DNA from: Candidatus Saccharimonadota bacterium
Lineage (GTDB): Bacteria; Patescibacteriota; Saccharimonadia; Saccharimonadales; UBA4665
DNA: 42,859 bases
NCBI GenBank assembly: GCA_027315225.1
Contig: DAHUYJ010000007.1
Span: 1 to 42,859, forward strand
Direction: 5' to 3'
The position numbers were made by a program, and so were the translations under genes. The notes beneath the pieces are model-generated. The model was given only the letters and a program-made list of their open reading frames with translations. It ran no database searches and had not been told where the DNA came from. Positions 33,777 through 40,445 of the stretch are shown here, in pieces (position 1 is the stretch's first letter; each line of letters begins with the position of its first letter).

Positions 33777-33798
33777 CAGATAACGCTTATGGTATACT
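33777..33798 (+). promoter_or_regulatory. Promoter of the minor-pilin operon
   Basis: CAGATAACGCTTATG (33777-33791) followed by G and TATACT (33793-33798). The first 15 bases are identical to the element before pilM. The -10 ends 9 bases before ATG 33808, so the leader is about 2 bases. Confidence 0.6.
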
Positions 33799-33807
33799 GA
33801 AACCGAT

Positions 33808-34608
33808 ATGAAAGGTGAAAAATCACCTCTCGGCTATACCATTGTTGAAGTCATGATTGTACTGGCAGTTTCCGGCGTAATGTTCCTGATAGCAGCTAGC
33901 TTCATCAGCGGAAAGCAGGAGAACACTGCTTTTACCGAAGGTGCTAACCAAATGGCATCCGAAATTCAAAACACCATTTCTCAGGTTATCGCCGGTAAGT
34001 ATAGCGATATACCTCTCAACTGCACATATGATTCCATTGCCGGGACAAACCCCAACGTCTCCGGCTTCGGGTCTCCTGGCCAGGGTGCTAACCCGCAGTG
34101 TATGTTCTTGGGCAAAATGCTTTATTTTGTGATGCCTTTGCCCACCACAAATTACGAGACCGTATCCGTTGCTGGCGGCCGGGTGGATAGTTCGGGAAAC
34201 CCCATAACCGACCTGACTACGGCCAAACCGGCTATAATTACCGATCTCACCACGGACCAAATTACACCTCAAAGCCTTGATATCGGCAAGATCACTGTCA
34301 ACGGAGGGTCTACCACAACACCGGCAATCGGCTTTTTGCAAAGTCAGGGTTCGACAATGAACGGTACAACCCTCGCCAACGGAGCCCAGACCGTCGGGCT
34401 ATATTACTACACCGGTTCGGCTACAGATTTTCCTTCATCCCCGACCGCATCATCAGCGCTTAAAGGCAGTAACATTGCCCCTGCTCAGAGCATCGATCTT
34501 TGTATAACCGACAGCATCCGCTATGCCGACATCACGTTGGGAGTCACCGGTGGACAGCTCAATGCGACTGTTAAGATGGACGGTCAGACAAGGCCCGCCA
34601 CATGTTAA
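33808..34608 (+). CDS. Minor pilin, GspH/FimT position
   Basis: A 266-residue prepilin with a 9-residue leader (MKGEKSPLG) and mature start YTIVEVMIVLAVSGVMFLIA, carrying Glu5. Tyr replaces the usual Phe/Met at position 1. The head is large and beta-rich with cysteines in LNCTYD, PQCMFL, DLCITD and the final ATC. It opens a four-gene operon in the order typical of the initiation complex (GspH, I, J, K), and overlaps the next gene by 7 bases. Confidence 0.83.
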   Translation: MKGEKSPLGYTIVEVMIVLAVSGVMFLIAASFISGKQENTAFTEGANQMASEIQNTISQVIAGKYSDIPLNCTYDSIAGTNPNVSGFGSPGQGANPQCMFLGKMLYFVMPLPTTNYETVSVAGGRVDSSGNPITDLTTAKPAIITDLTTDQITPQSLDIGKITVNGGSTTTPAIGFLQSQGSTMNGTTLANGAQTVGLYYYTGSATDFPSSPTASSALKGSNIAPAQSIDLCITDSIRYADITLGVTGGQLNATVKMDGQTRPATC

Positions 34609-35885
34609 AAAAAATAAAAATGTTAGATGCCAAAGGCGACACTATCGTTGAGGTTATGGTAGTGCTGGCAGTACTGGGTCTGGCGATTAGTGTTTCCTAT
34701 GCTACGGCTAACCGGAGCCTGCTTAATACCCGCCAGGCCGAAGAAAACGCCCAGGCGACCGCATTCGCCCAATCACAGATTGAGGCCTTACGTTATCTGG
34801 CGCCAAACGCGGCTGCCGACCCGTCCAACGACATATTTTCGCAGAGCGGTTTGTTTTGTATTGATACCAGCAATAACGTAGTTCCAACTTCACCTCACGA
34901 AAATGACTACTCCAATTTTTCAGGAAGCAATAGCTATCCCGCCAGCTGCACTAACTCCGGGCTGCCATACCACATGGCAGTTGCTAATTGTACGCCTAGC
35001 AACATTACTGATCCTGCCGTAACAGCAATATGTAATGGCGCACAAGGCACTTTCGTAGCACAAGTTATGTGGCCGGACGTGGAAGGGCAAGGTAACGATA
35101 CCGTAACCCTGTTTTATAGAGTGTACCAGTCTGTCCCTCAGGTTACTCAGGCTCCTGGTGGTGGCGGCGGCGGTAGTCTGTCTCCTGTCCTTACAACTTC
35201 TGGATGCACTGGTCCGGTCGGGGTAGATTGGACGGGATATGCTTGTCGGTCAGGTGATAAAGTTTCAGTAACCGTAAGTGGTGTCAATTCTGGAGACACT
35301 TGCACGCTCAAGAACGACCAAGGCGATGGCTCCGGGTCTACGATGGTCACTCTTACCGCCAGCGGTACGAGCTGTTCAGGCAATTTCAACTTTAATAAAT
35401 TTGGCGGGAACGCCCAAACAGATTACCTGACAGCCTATGTTAGTGATAGCGGCCAAACCTTTAACTCAAACACGGTCTCATTAGAATCATGGGCCAATAC
35501 GCCTATTTATGACGCCTGCAGCTGGCCAGGCCCTGATCATGCATACGGGGGCGTCGACTATTCCAACTGGGTTTATACAATTAATTCCGATAGCTGTCCG
35601 TCCGGCACAACACCATGCACACCTGGAGTCAACTGCCCCGGAGTGGGTAGCAGTCCTGGAACTTATGGTGCTGACGTTGCCTGCGCGACAGGTTCAATTT
35701 ACGTGTATGGTTCGACCTGGAACGGCCACAATAATAATGGTATCCCGTGTCCGCCAGGTACTACACAGGTGTCTCGTGCGGTAGTTCCACCTAATATTTC
35801 TCCCGTAGAACAACAGTACGCGCTAAAACCGGATATTAGTAAAGTTGTAGGGTGGCAAAGGGCTATATATGCGGCTACGGGATAG
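34602..35885 (+). CDS. Minor pilin (GspI/PilV position) with Gly hinge and extra Cys-rich domain
   Basis: A 427-residue prepilin. The leader MLKKIKMLDAKG is followed by DTIVEVMVVLAVLGLAISVS; Glu5 is present but position 1 is Asp, which is unusual. After a pilin-like head of about 170 residues comes a hinge APGGGGGGS (about residues 184-192) and then some 235 residues rich in Gly, Ser, Thr and Cys with Ig-like strand patterns (KVSVTVSGVNSGDTCTLKND). This second domain has many cysteines and Pro and probably sits at the pilus tip. A binding role is inferred. The 3' end overlaps the next gene by 17 bases. Confidence 0.82.
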   Translation: MLKKIKMLDAKGDTIVEVMVVLAVLGLAISVSYATANRSLLNTRQAEENAQATAFAQSQIEALRYLAPNAAADPSNDIFSQSGLFCIDTSNNVVPTSPHENDYSNFSGSNSYPASCTNSGLPYHMAVANCTPSNITDPAVTAICNGAQGTFVAQVMWPDVEGQGNDTVTLFYRVYQSVPQVTQAPGGGGGGSLSPVLTTSGCTGPVGVDWTGYACRSGDKVSVTVSGVNSGDTCTLKNDQGDGSGSTMVTLTASGTSCSGNFNFNKFGGNAQTDYLTAYVSDSGQTFNSNTVSLESWANTPIYDACSWPGPDHAYGGVDYSNWVYTINSDSCPSGTTPCTPGVNCPGVGSSPGTYGADVACATGSIYVYGSTWNGHNNNGIPCPPGTTQVSRAVVPPNISPVEQQYALKPDISKVVGWQRAIYAATG

Positions 35886-36522
35886 CAAAGCCGGCTTTAC
35901 TATTATTGAGCTGATGATAGCGTCGGCGGTGCTGTCAACGATTCTGCTGCTCGTTACTGCCTTGATGATCAGTATCGGCAGCCTGTACTACAAAGGCGTA
36001 AACGAATCCAGCGTGCAGGATGATGTCCGCAGTATTGCCACTGATGTATCACAACAGCTTCAGATCAGCGACGGCTTTACGACGGCTTCCTCTAACTTGT
36101 CGTATCCCAATGTACAGGCTTACTGCGTAGGATCTATGCGTTATACATTTATAACTGGCGTAGAAATAGGCCAGACGGTCGGCGTCGGCGGCTCGGGTAC
36201 GACGTACTATCATATTCTCTGGCGGGATACCAACCCAACACCAGGCAATTGTACGATCGATAACACCAACGGCGGTGCCTTAACTACCGAAAACCCAAGC
36301 GATTCTGGAGGTACTGAGCTTATAGCTCCGAACTCTCGCCTCACGGCTTTCTCAATTACCGGCTCATCACCTTACGCTATATCTGTTGGGGTGGCATATG
36401 GCGCTGCCGACCTGCTTAATTTGAATGGAATTAACACTACCTGCAAAGGCGGCACCGGAGACCAGTTCTGTGGTACGGCCAGCTTGACCACGACAGTCGT
36501 GCAACGCATAACCGGTTCGTAG
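35869..36522 (+). CDS. Minor pilin, GspJ/PilW position
   Basis: A 217-residue prepilin with a 9-residue leader (MRLRDSKAG) and mature start FTIIELMIASAVLSTILLLV, with Phe1 and Glu5. The following QDDVRSIATDVSQQL segment is typical of PilW/GspJ-type minor pilins. The head is Gly/Ser/Thr-rich with four cysteines. ATG 35869 lies inside the end of the previous gene, giving coupled translation. Confidence 0.83.
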   Translation: MRLRDSKAGFTIIELMIASAVLSTILLLVTALMISIGSLYYKGVNESSVQDDVRSIATDVSQQLQISDGFTTASSNLSYPNVQAYCVGSMRYTFITGVEIGQTVGVGGSGTTYYHILWRDTNPTPGNCTIDNTNGGALTTENPSDSGGTELIAPNSRLTAFSITGSSPYAISVGVAYGAADLLNLNGINTTCKGGTGDQFCGTASLTTTVVQRITGS

Positions 36523-36526
36523 TAAA

Positions 36527-37678
36527 ATGTATATGTTTATGACTAAAACAACACGTTTACATCAGGATGAGAACGGCTTCGCTTCAATCGTTATCGCGCT
36601 TGTTTTGATTGTAGTGTTGGCACTTTTAACAGTAGGCTTTGCTCAATTGTCTCGCCGTGAACAGCAAAGCGCATTGGATTCACAACTGGCTACGCAGGCC
36701 TCATATGCCGCGGAGACAGGGGTTAATGATATATATAACGCGATTGCCCAAGATGGGATAACCACCAGCACGACGAATGTTGGAACCAGCAACTGCCTAC
36801 AATTTCCGCTCACATATGTTGTCGGAGGGCAGAGCCACACAATCGACAATACTATTAATTCCACTGATGGCGTGTCTTACACCTGCGCGCTTGTAAACCT
36901 TACGCCGCCCACTCTCGTCAAAAACCCAGTAAACACCGGCACGACATGGGACACGGTTTTTTCTACGACCGGCAGCCTAGGCAGCCTTAAAGTTACCTGG
37001 AGCAGCGCAGACGGCCATACTGGGTCACCACCGGGTAGCATAGGCGACTCACCGCCGGACACATTCCCCCCTGTCAGTGGTTGGGGAAACGCACCGCCGG
37101 TCCTGGAGCTCAGTCTCACACCGCTTGGCGACGGCACTGGGCTAACCTCCAGCTCCCTGATAGACAATACCTTTACGGTTTACTTATACCCAGAGGGCAG
37201 CGGCACTAACAGCGTGCACTATTATCCAGAAACCTCTAGCTCCAGTCCCAGTCAAACGGGGACTATTATAATATCGGGCAACTGCAGCAGTGGGGTATGC
37301 AGTTCTACCGTGGACAGTCTTAACGGTGCTGCAGGCGAGTACTACCTTATGCGTATCTTCGACCTTCCATACGACCAGGCCAACATTTCCACCTCTGCCA
37401 CTTCTACTTCTGGCACTGCGCTTGACTTTACAGATTCCCAAGCGGTTATTGATGTTACGGGCCATGCCAAGAATGTCCTCAAACGGCTCAGGGAGGTCTT
37501 ATCGATAAATGGAATTGGCGATAACCCCGGCAACAACAATGACTCTTTACCTGGCAACGCATTGCAGGCCCAGAATATTTGTAAACGCTTTGATACAGCC
37601 CCTTACGATTCCACTAACAACCCTAATGGAACCACCTATCACACCGGGACAAGTTCCAGTTGCAGCCTAAGCCAGTAG
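36527..37678 (+). CDS. Minor pilin, GspK/PilX-like, lacking Glu5
   Basis: A 383-residue protein with a leader ending ENG and a mature start FASIVIALVLIVVLALLTVGFAQLSRREQ. Position 5 is Val rather than Glu, as in GspK-type tip pilins, which do not need to bind the next subunit's N-terminus. The motif QLATQASYAAETGVNDIY is typical of PilX N-terminal regions. A TAAAAT box (36523-36528) overlaps the first ATG, so internal ATGs at 36533 (out of frame) or 36539 (in frame) also deserve attention; I keep 36527. It ends exactly beside the recombinase stop on the other strand. Confidence 0.8.
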   Translation: MYMFMTKTTRLHQDENGFASIVIALVLIVVLALLTVGFAQLSRREQQSALDSQLATQASYAAETGVNDIYNAIAQDGITTSTTNVGTSNCLQFPLTYVVGGQSHTIDNTINSTDGVSYTCALVNLTPPTLVKNPVNTGTTWDTVFSTTGSLGSLKVTWSSADGHTGSPPGSIGDSPPDTFPPVSGWGNAPPVLELSLTPLGDGTGLTSSSLIDNTFTVYLYPEGSGTNSVHYYPETSSSSPSQTGTIIISGNCSSGVCSSTVDSLNGAAGEYYLMRIFDLPYDQANISTSATSTSGTALDFTDSQAVIDVTGHAKNVLKRLREVLSINGIGDNPGNNNDSLPGNALQAQNICKRFDTAPYDSTNNPNGTTYHTGTSSSCSLSQ

Positions 37679-38599
37679 TTATTTATTGTCGATGTGCCTG
37701 TGGAACTTCTCGTGAATGCCCTTGAGGTGGGGGTCCGTCACGTGAGTGTAAATCTGGGTGGTGGCAATGTTGCTGTGACCCAGCATGGCCTGTACCGACC
37801 TGAGGTCGGCGCCGTTCATCAGTAGATCAGTGGCAAACGAATGCCGCAAGGTGTGCGGGCTTACATGCTTGGTGATACCGGCCAGGCGCGCGTAGCGCGC
37901 CACCAGCCGCTGCACGCTACGCGCCGTTAACCTGTAGAAGTTTCCGCTGAGGTCCACTTGCTTATTGCCGCTGTAGCGCGCGAATAGCGGCTTAGCCGTA
38001 TCCTCGCGCTTGCTTAGGTAGTGCCCGACCCACTTGGCGGCCTCCGGGCTGACAAAGATCGGCCTGTCTTTCTGGCCTTTGCCGCGGACCATGAACTCCC
38101 GGCGCTTGAGGTTGATACTGTCCCGGTCCAGCCCGACCAGTTCGCTGACGCGCAGCCCTGAGCTAAACAGAAGCTCCAGTATGGCGCGGTCCCTCACGCC
38201 GCCCATGGTGTTCAAGTCCGGCTGTGCGAACAACCTCGTCAGCTCGTCCTCGCCCAGGAATGTCACCTGCTTGCGCCGGGTGCGGGCCAACTCGACCTTG
38301 TCGGCGCTGAGGGCGGGTATGTCGCGTTTGGCGCAGTATTTGAGAAAGCTGCGCAGCGCGATGAGGTGGTAATTCTGAGTCGTCTTGCTGAGTTCGTCAG
38401 AGGTATTGGTGCCCAGACGGTTCAGCCAAAGCCGCCACTTGCGTATCAGCTCGGGGTTAATGTCGGCTATTTTGATTTCTCCGGCGAAGTCGACCAGCCG
38501 CGTCAGGTAGTGGTCATAGTTTTCGATCGTCTTTTGCGAACGGTTCTGCTCGATCTCCAGGTATTCGAGGAAATCGGTCTTGGCTTTCGCGAATAGCAT
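37679..38599 (-). CDS. Tyrosine recombinase of the XerC/XerD/XerA type
   Basis: A 306-residue recombinase, the typical length of Xer proteins that resolve chromosome dimers. An N-terminal SAM-like core-binding domain (EYLEIEQNRSQKTIENYDHYL) is followed by the catalytic domain with the full active-site set: Arg150 (SGLRVSEL), Lys174 (VRGKGQKDR), His249 and Arg252 (HTLRHSFATDLL), His275 (LGHSNIATT) and Tyr284 (QIYTH). Only one Xer is visible, so a single-recombinase system working with FtsK is plausible. A minus-strand TGT TACAAT box ends 6 bases before the ATG, predicting a leaderless mRNA. No nearby att site was found. Confidence 0.95.
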   Translation of the reverse strand: MLFAKAKTDFLEYLEIEQNRSQKTIENYDHYLTRLVDFAGEIKIADINPELIRKWRLWLNRLGTNTSDELSKTTQNYHLIALRSFLKYCAKRDIPALSADKVELARTRRKQVTFLGEDELTRLFAQPDLNTMGGVRDRAILELLFSSGLRVSELVGLDRDSINLKRREFMVRGKGQKDRPIFVSPEAAKWVGHYLSKREDTAKPLFARYSGNKQVDLSGNFYRLTARSVQRLVARYARLAGITKHVSPHTLRHSFATDLLMNGADLRSVQAMLGHSNIATTQIYTHVTDPHLKGIHEKFHRHIDNK

Positions 38600-38605
38600 G
38601 AGCTT

Positions 38606-38614
38606 ATTGTAACA
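38606..38614 (-). promoter_or_regulatory. Extended -10 of the recombinase gene
   Basis: On the minus strand TGT (38614-38612) then TACAAT (38611-38606); the start codon begins 6 bases later. No -35 match. Confidence 0.55.
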
Positions 38615-38690
38615 TTGTACGACACCCTGCCAGGCGCATCACGCCGGCCTAGAGCAGTTGCGGGCTGCGCGTACGCCTCGGAACACCGCA

Positions 38691-38732
38691 CATCGCACAC
38701 CGAACATCGCACACCGAACATCGCACATCGCA
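38691..38732. repeat. 14-base tandem repeat
   Basis: CATCGCACACCGAA occurs at 38691-38704 and 38705-38718, followed by a partial copy CATCGCACATCGCA (38719-38732). A GGCG/CGCC hairpin (38634-38646) precedes it. The 38600-38875 stretch has no supported gene; besides this repeat it holds two palindromes and the promoter of the XRE gene. Confidence 0.75.
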
Positions 38733-38741
38733 TTTCCAGGT

Positions 38742-38790
38742 ATAACATATATGTTATGACCCAATCTGTTAACGATAACATATATGTTAT
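38742..38790. promoter_or_regulatory. Twin palindromic operators
   Basis: ATAACATATATGTTAT, a perfect 16-base palindrome, occurs at 38742-38757 and again, identical, at 38775-38790. Start-to-start distance is 33 bases, about three helical turns, placing both on the same DNA face. The second overlaps the -10 box TATACT (38788-38793). This is the pattern expected for cooperative repression, most simply by the XRE protein encoded downstream. Confidence 0.75.
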
Positions 38791-38793
38791 ACT
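38785..38793 (+). promoter_or_regulatory. Promoter of the XRE regulator gene
   Basis: TGT followed by TATACT (38788-38793), overlapping the second palindrome. The start near 38800 gives a leader of about 75 bases with the ribosome-binding site GGAGGGGAGG before ATG 38876. Confidence 0.55.
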
Positions 38794-38875
38794 GCAAAAC
38801 GCGAATGTAGTTGCGTAAAACCCACAGGCCGGCCCCGCCGACCGCCAATACACAATAAATTAATGGAGGGGAGGT

Positions 38876-39217
38876 ATGAGTATGCCTGACAACCACGACA
38901 ACCACGACCACGACGATTACGACCAGATGGTAAAAAAGCTTCAAAAAGAAGCCATGGAGACTTTACAAAAGCAGATTGCCGAGGCCGAGGAAGCCAAAAA
39001 GACGGCAAATAACAAGTTGCAGTATGAGCAGTCCGCATTCTTGGTACAGCTGGTAAGGGCCAGGCACAGAAAGAAGATGACGCAAAAGGAGTTGGCCGAG
39101 CGGCTTGGCAAGCAGCAATCGGCCGTTGCCCGGATAGAAAGCGGACAGGGCAATCCGAGCCTGCGCACGCTCTTGTCCATTGCCAGGGTGCTTAACGCTA
39201 ATCTCATGGTAAAATAG
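38876..39217 (+). CDS. XRE-family helix-turn-helix regulator
   Basis: A 113-residue protein. The N-terminus is rich in His, Asp and Asn (DNHDNHDHDDYD) and could bind metal; then a coiled segment (KEAMETLQKQIAEAEEAKKTA); then a clear XRE helix-turn-helix at about residues 55-113 (RHRKKMTQKELAERLGKQQSAVARIESGQGNPSLRTLLSIA), as in HigA-type antitoxins. No toxin gene is adjacent, so it is an orphan regulator or a solitary antitoxin. Probably autoregulated through the twin palindromes. The ndk -10 box lies in its last codons. Confidence 0.88.
   Translation: MSMPDNHDNHDHDDYDQMVKKLQKEAMETLQKQIAEAEEAKKTANNKLQYEQSAFLVQLVRARHRKKMTQKELAERLGKQQSAVARIESGQGNPSLRTLLSIARVLNANLMVK
39207..39215 (+). promoter_or_regulatory. 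ndk extended -10 inside the end of the XRE gene
   Basis: TGG then TAAAAT (39210-39215), with ATG 39223 seven bases later. The box coincides with the final codons of the upstream gene. No ribosome-binding site for ndk is visible. Confidence 0.5.
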
Positions 39218-39222
39218 AGCGC

Positions 39223-39687
39223 ATGGAAAGAACTTTAATTATTGCCAAGCCGGACGCTATCCAGCGGGGCTTGATCGGTGAGATAATTACTCGCCTGGAA
39301 CGAAAAGGGCTCAAACTTATCGGTATTAAAATGTCCAGCCTGGACCAAACCATGCTGCGCGACCACTACGCGGAACACGTCGACAAGTCATTCTACAAAG
39401 GCCTCGAGGAATTTATGAAATCCTCGCCGGTAGTACTCATGGCGTGGGAAGGGTACGAGTGCGTAGAGTCCGTCCGGACGCTGGTCGGCGCCACCAATCC
39501 GCGTCAGGCTTCCCCGGGTTCTATCAGAGGTGACCTGGCCATCGGTACTGGGCGCAACCTGATCCATGCCTCGGATTCCAAGAAAAGCGGCGAAGCAGAA
39601 GTTGCAAACTTCTTCGGCCCTGACGAGTTGTTCGCGTATGATAAGTCCGAGTACGTGCACATTTACGAAGAGTCCGAGCGCGCATAG
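39223..39687 (+). CDS. ndk: Nucleoside diphosphate kinase
   Basis: Ndk transfers the terminal phosphate between nucleoside triphosphates and diphosphates through a phospho-histidine. The 154-residue product has the family start ERTLIIAKPDAIQRGLIGEII, the conserved GATNPRQASPGSIRGD loop, and active-site His115 in GRNLIHASDS. Length is slightly above the typical 140-150 because of an acidic tail. CPR bacteria usually lack de novo nucleotide synthesis, so interconverting scavenged nucleotides would be important; that is inference. Confidence 0.96.
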   Translation: MERTLIIAKPDAIQRGLIGEIITRLERKGLKLIGIKMSSLDQTMLRDHYAEHVDKSFYKGLEEFMKSSPVVLMAWEGYECVESVRTLVGATNPRQASPGSIRGDLAIGTGRNLIHASDSKKSGEAEVANFFGPDELFAYDKSEYVHIYEESERA

Positions 39688-39713
39688 CCGTAACCGAGCG
39701 GCGCTGCTCATGG

Positions 39714-39788
39714 GCCCCTGTAGTTCAATGGATAAAACAACTCCGTCCTAAGGAGAAGCTGGGGGTTCGAATCCCTCCGGGGGCACCA
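39714..39788 (+). tRNA. tRNA-Arg (anticodon CCT)
   Basis: A 75-base cloverleaf with encoded CCA. The acceptor stem pairs GCCCCTG (39714-39720) with CGGGGGC (39778-39784), one G-T pair. The anticodon loop GTCCTAA, closed by CTCC/GGAG, reads CCT and decodes AGG. The T-arm GGGGGTTCGAATCCCTC is canonical. No promoter is seen directly upstream, so it may be transcribed with ndk. Confidence 0.95.
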
Positions 39789-39811
39789 ATCCAGGGCTGA
39801 CCTGATCAAGG

Positions 39812-39820
39812 TGCTACAAT
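39812..39820 (+). promoter_or_regulatory. Extended -10 of the membrane PH-domain gene
   Basis: TGC then TACAAT (39815-39820), ending 7 bases before ATG 39828. The transcript should begin on the start codon. Confidence 0.55.
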
Positions 39821-39827
39821 AAGCGGT

Positions 39828-40445
39828 ATGGCAAAGACCAAACCGGCGCCGACTAAGTATTTCGAAGACCAGTTCGACGACGAAGAAGTATTGTTTGTCT
39901 TTCGCAAACATCCGATTATGATGCGCCGCGGCCTGATCATCGGCCTGCTGGCCTGGCTCGTGGGGCCGGTTATTACGCTGGCCCTTACCTATACTAGACC
40001 CAACAATCCGCCGAATATGGCTTTCTTTGGCCTCAGCCTGGCTATAAGTATCGTGCTGGGCATATTACTCCTTACACCAAGCTGGATCAGTTGGTACTTC
40101 AGCGTGTTCATCGTGACTGACCAGCGTTTTATTCAGATCGCGCAGCGGGGGTTGTTCCATCGGGCGGTGGCCGACTTGGGGCTTAAGCAAATCCAGTCGG
40201 TTAATTATGAAGTCGACGGTTTTCAGGCTACGCTACTGGGATTTGGTACAATGAATCTACGGACGTATGTTGGAGACCTGACTATTCACGAGGTTCATCA
40301 CCCTGCGAAGGTTCAGAAACGGTTTCTCGACATACTGCGCAAAGAGGGGATAGAGGCCGAACCATATCCGGCCGCCGCCCAAACACACCAGCCAAGTGGA
40401 GTACATGAAGAGACCGAAGCTCAAGAAGACACCCAAGAAGCCTAA
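39828..40445 (+). CDS. Membrane protein with bacterial PH domain (YdbS/bPH2-like)
   Basis: A 205-residue protein with a cytoplasmic N-terminus, two membrane helices (about residues 34-55 and 65-90), and a PH-type domain after them: SVFIVTDQRFIQIAQRGLFHRAVADLGLKQIQSVNYEVDG, then ATLLGFGTMNLRT, the typical bPH2 pattern. A disordered Glu/Thr/Gln-rich tail ends the protein. Function of this family is poorly known. Its last 41 bases overlap the foldase gene, so the two are probably co-translated. A second, soluble PH-domain protein lies at 12510. Confidence 0.85.
   Translation: MAKTKPAPTKYFEDQFDDEEVLFVFRKHPIMMRRGLIIGLLAWLVGPVITLALTYTRPNNPPNMAFFGLSLAISIVLGILLLTPSWISWYFSVFIVTDQRFIQIAQRGLFHRAVADLGLKQIQSVNYEVDGFQATLLGFGTMNLRTYVGDLTIHEVHHPAKVQKRFLDILRKEGIEAEPYPAAAQTHQPSGVHEETEAQEDTQEA

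Noticed and set aside
37679-38599. Phage or integrative-element integrase
   Set aside because: Length and motifs fit a housekeeping Xer protein; no phage genes or att repeats surround it.
38681-38732. CRISPR array
   Set aside because: The units are 14 bases, head to tail without spacers, and no cas gene is present.
38639-38944. Small frames on both strands in the recombinase-XRE gap
   Set aside because: They consist of the tandem repeats, palindromes and an overlap with the XRE gene, with no initiation signals.
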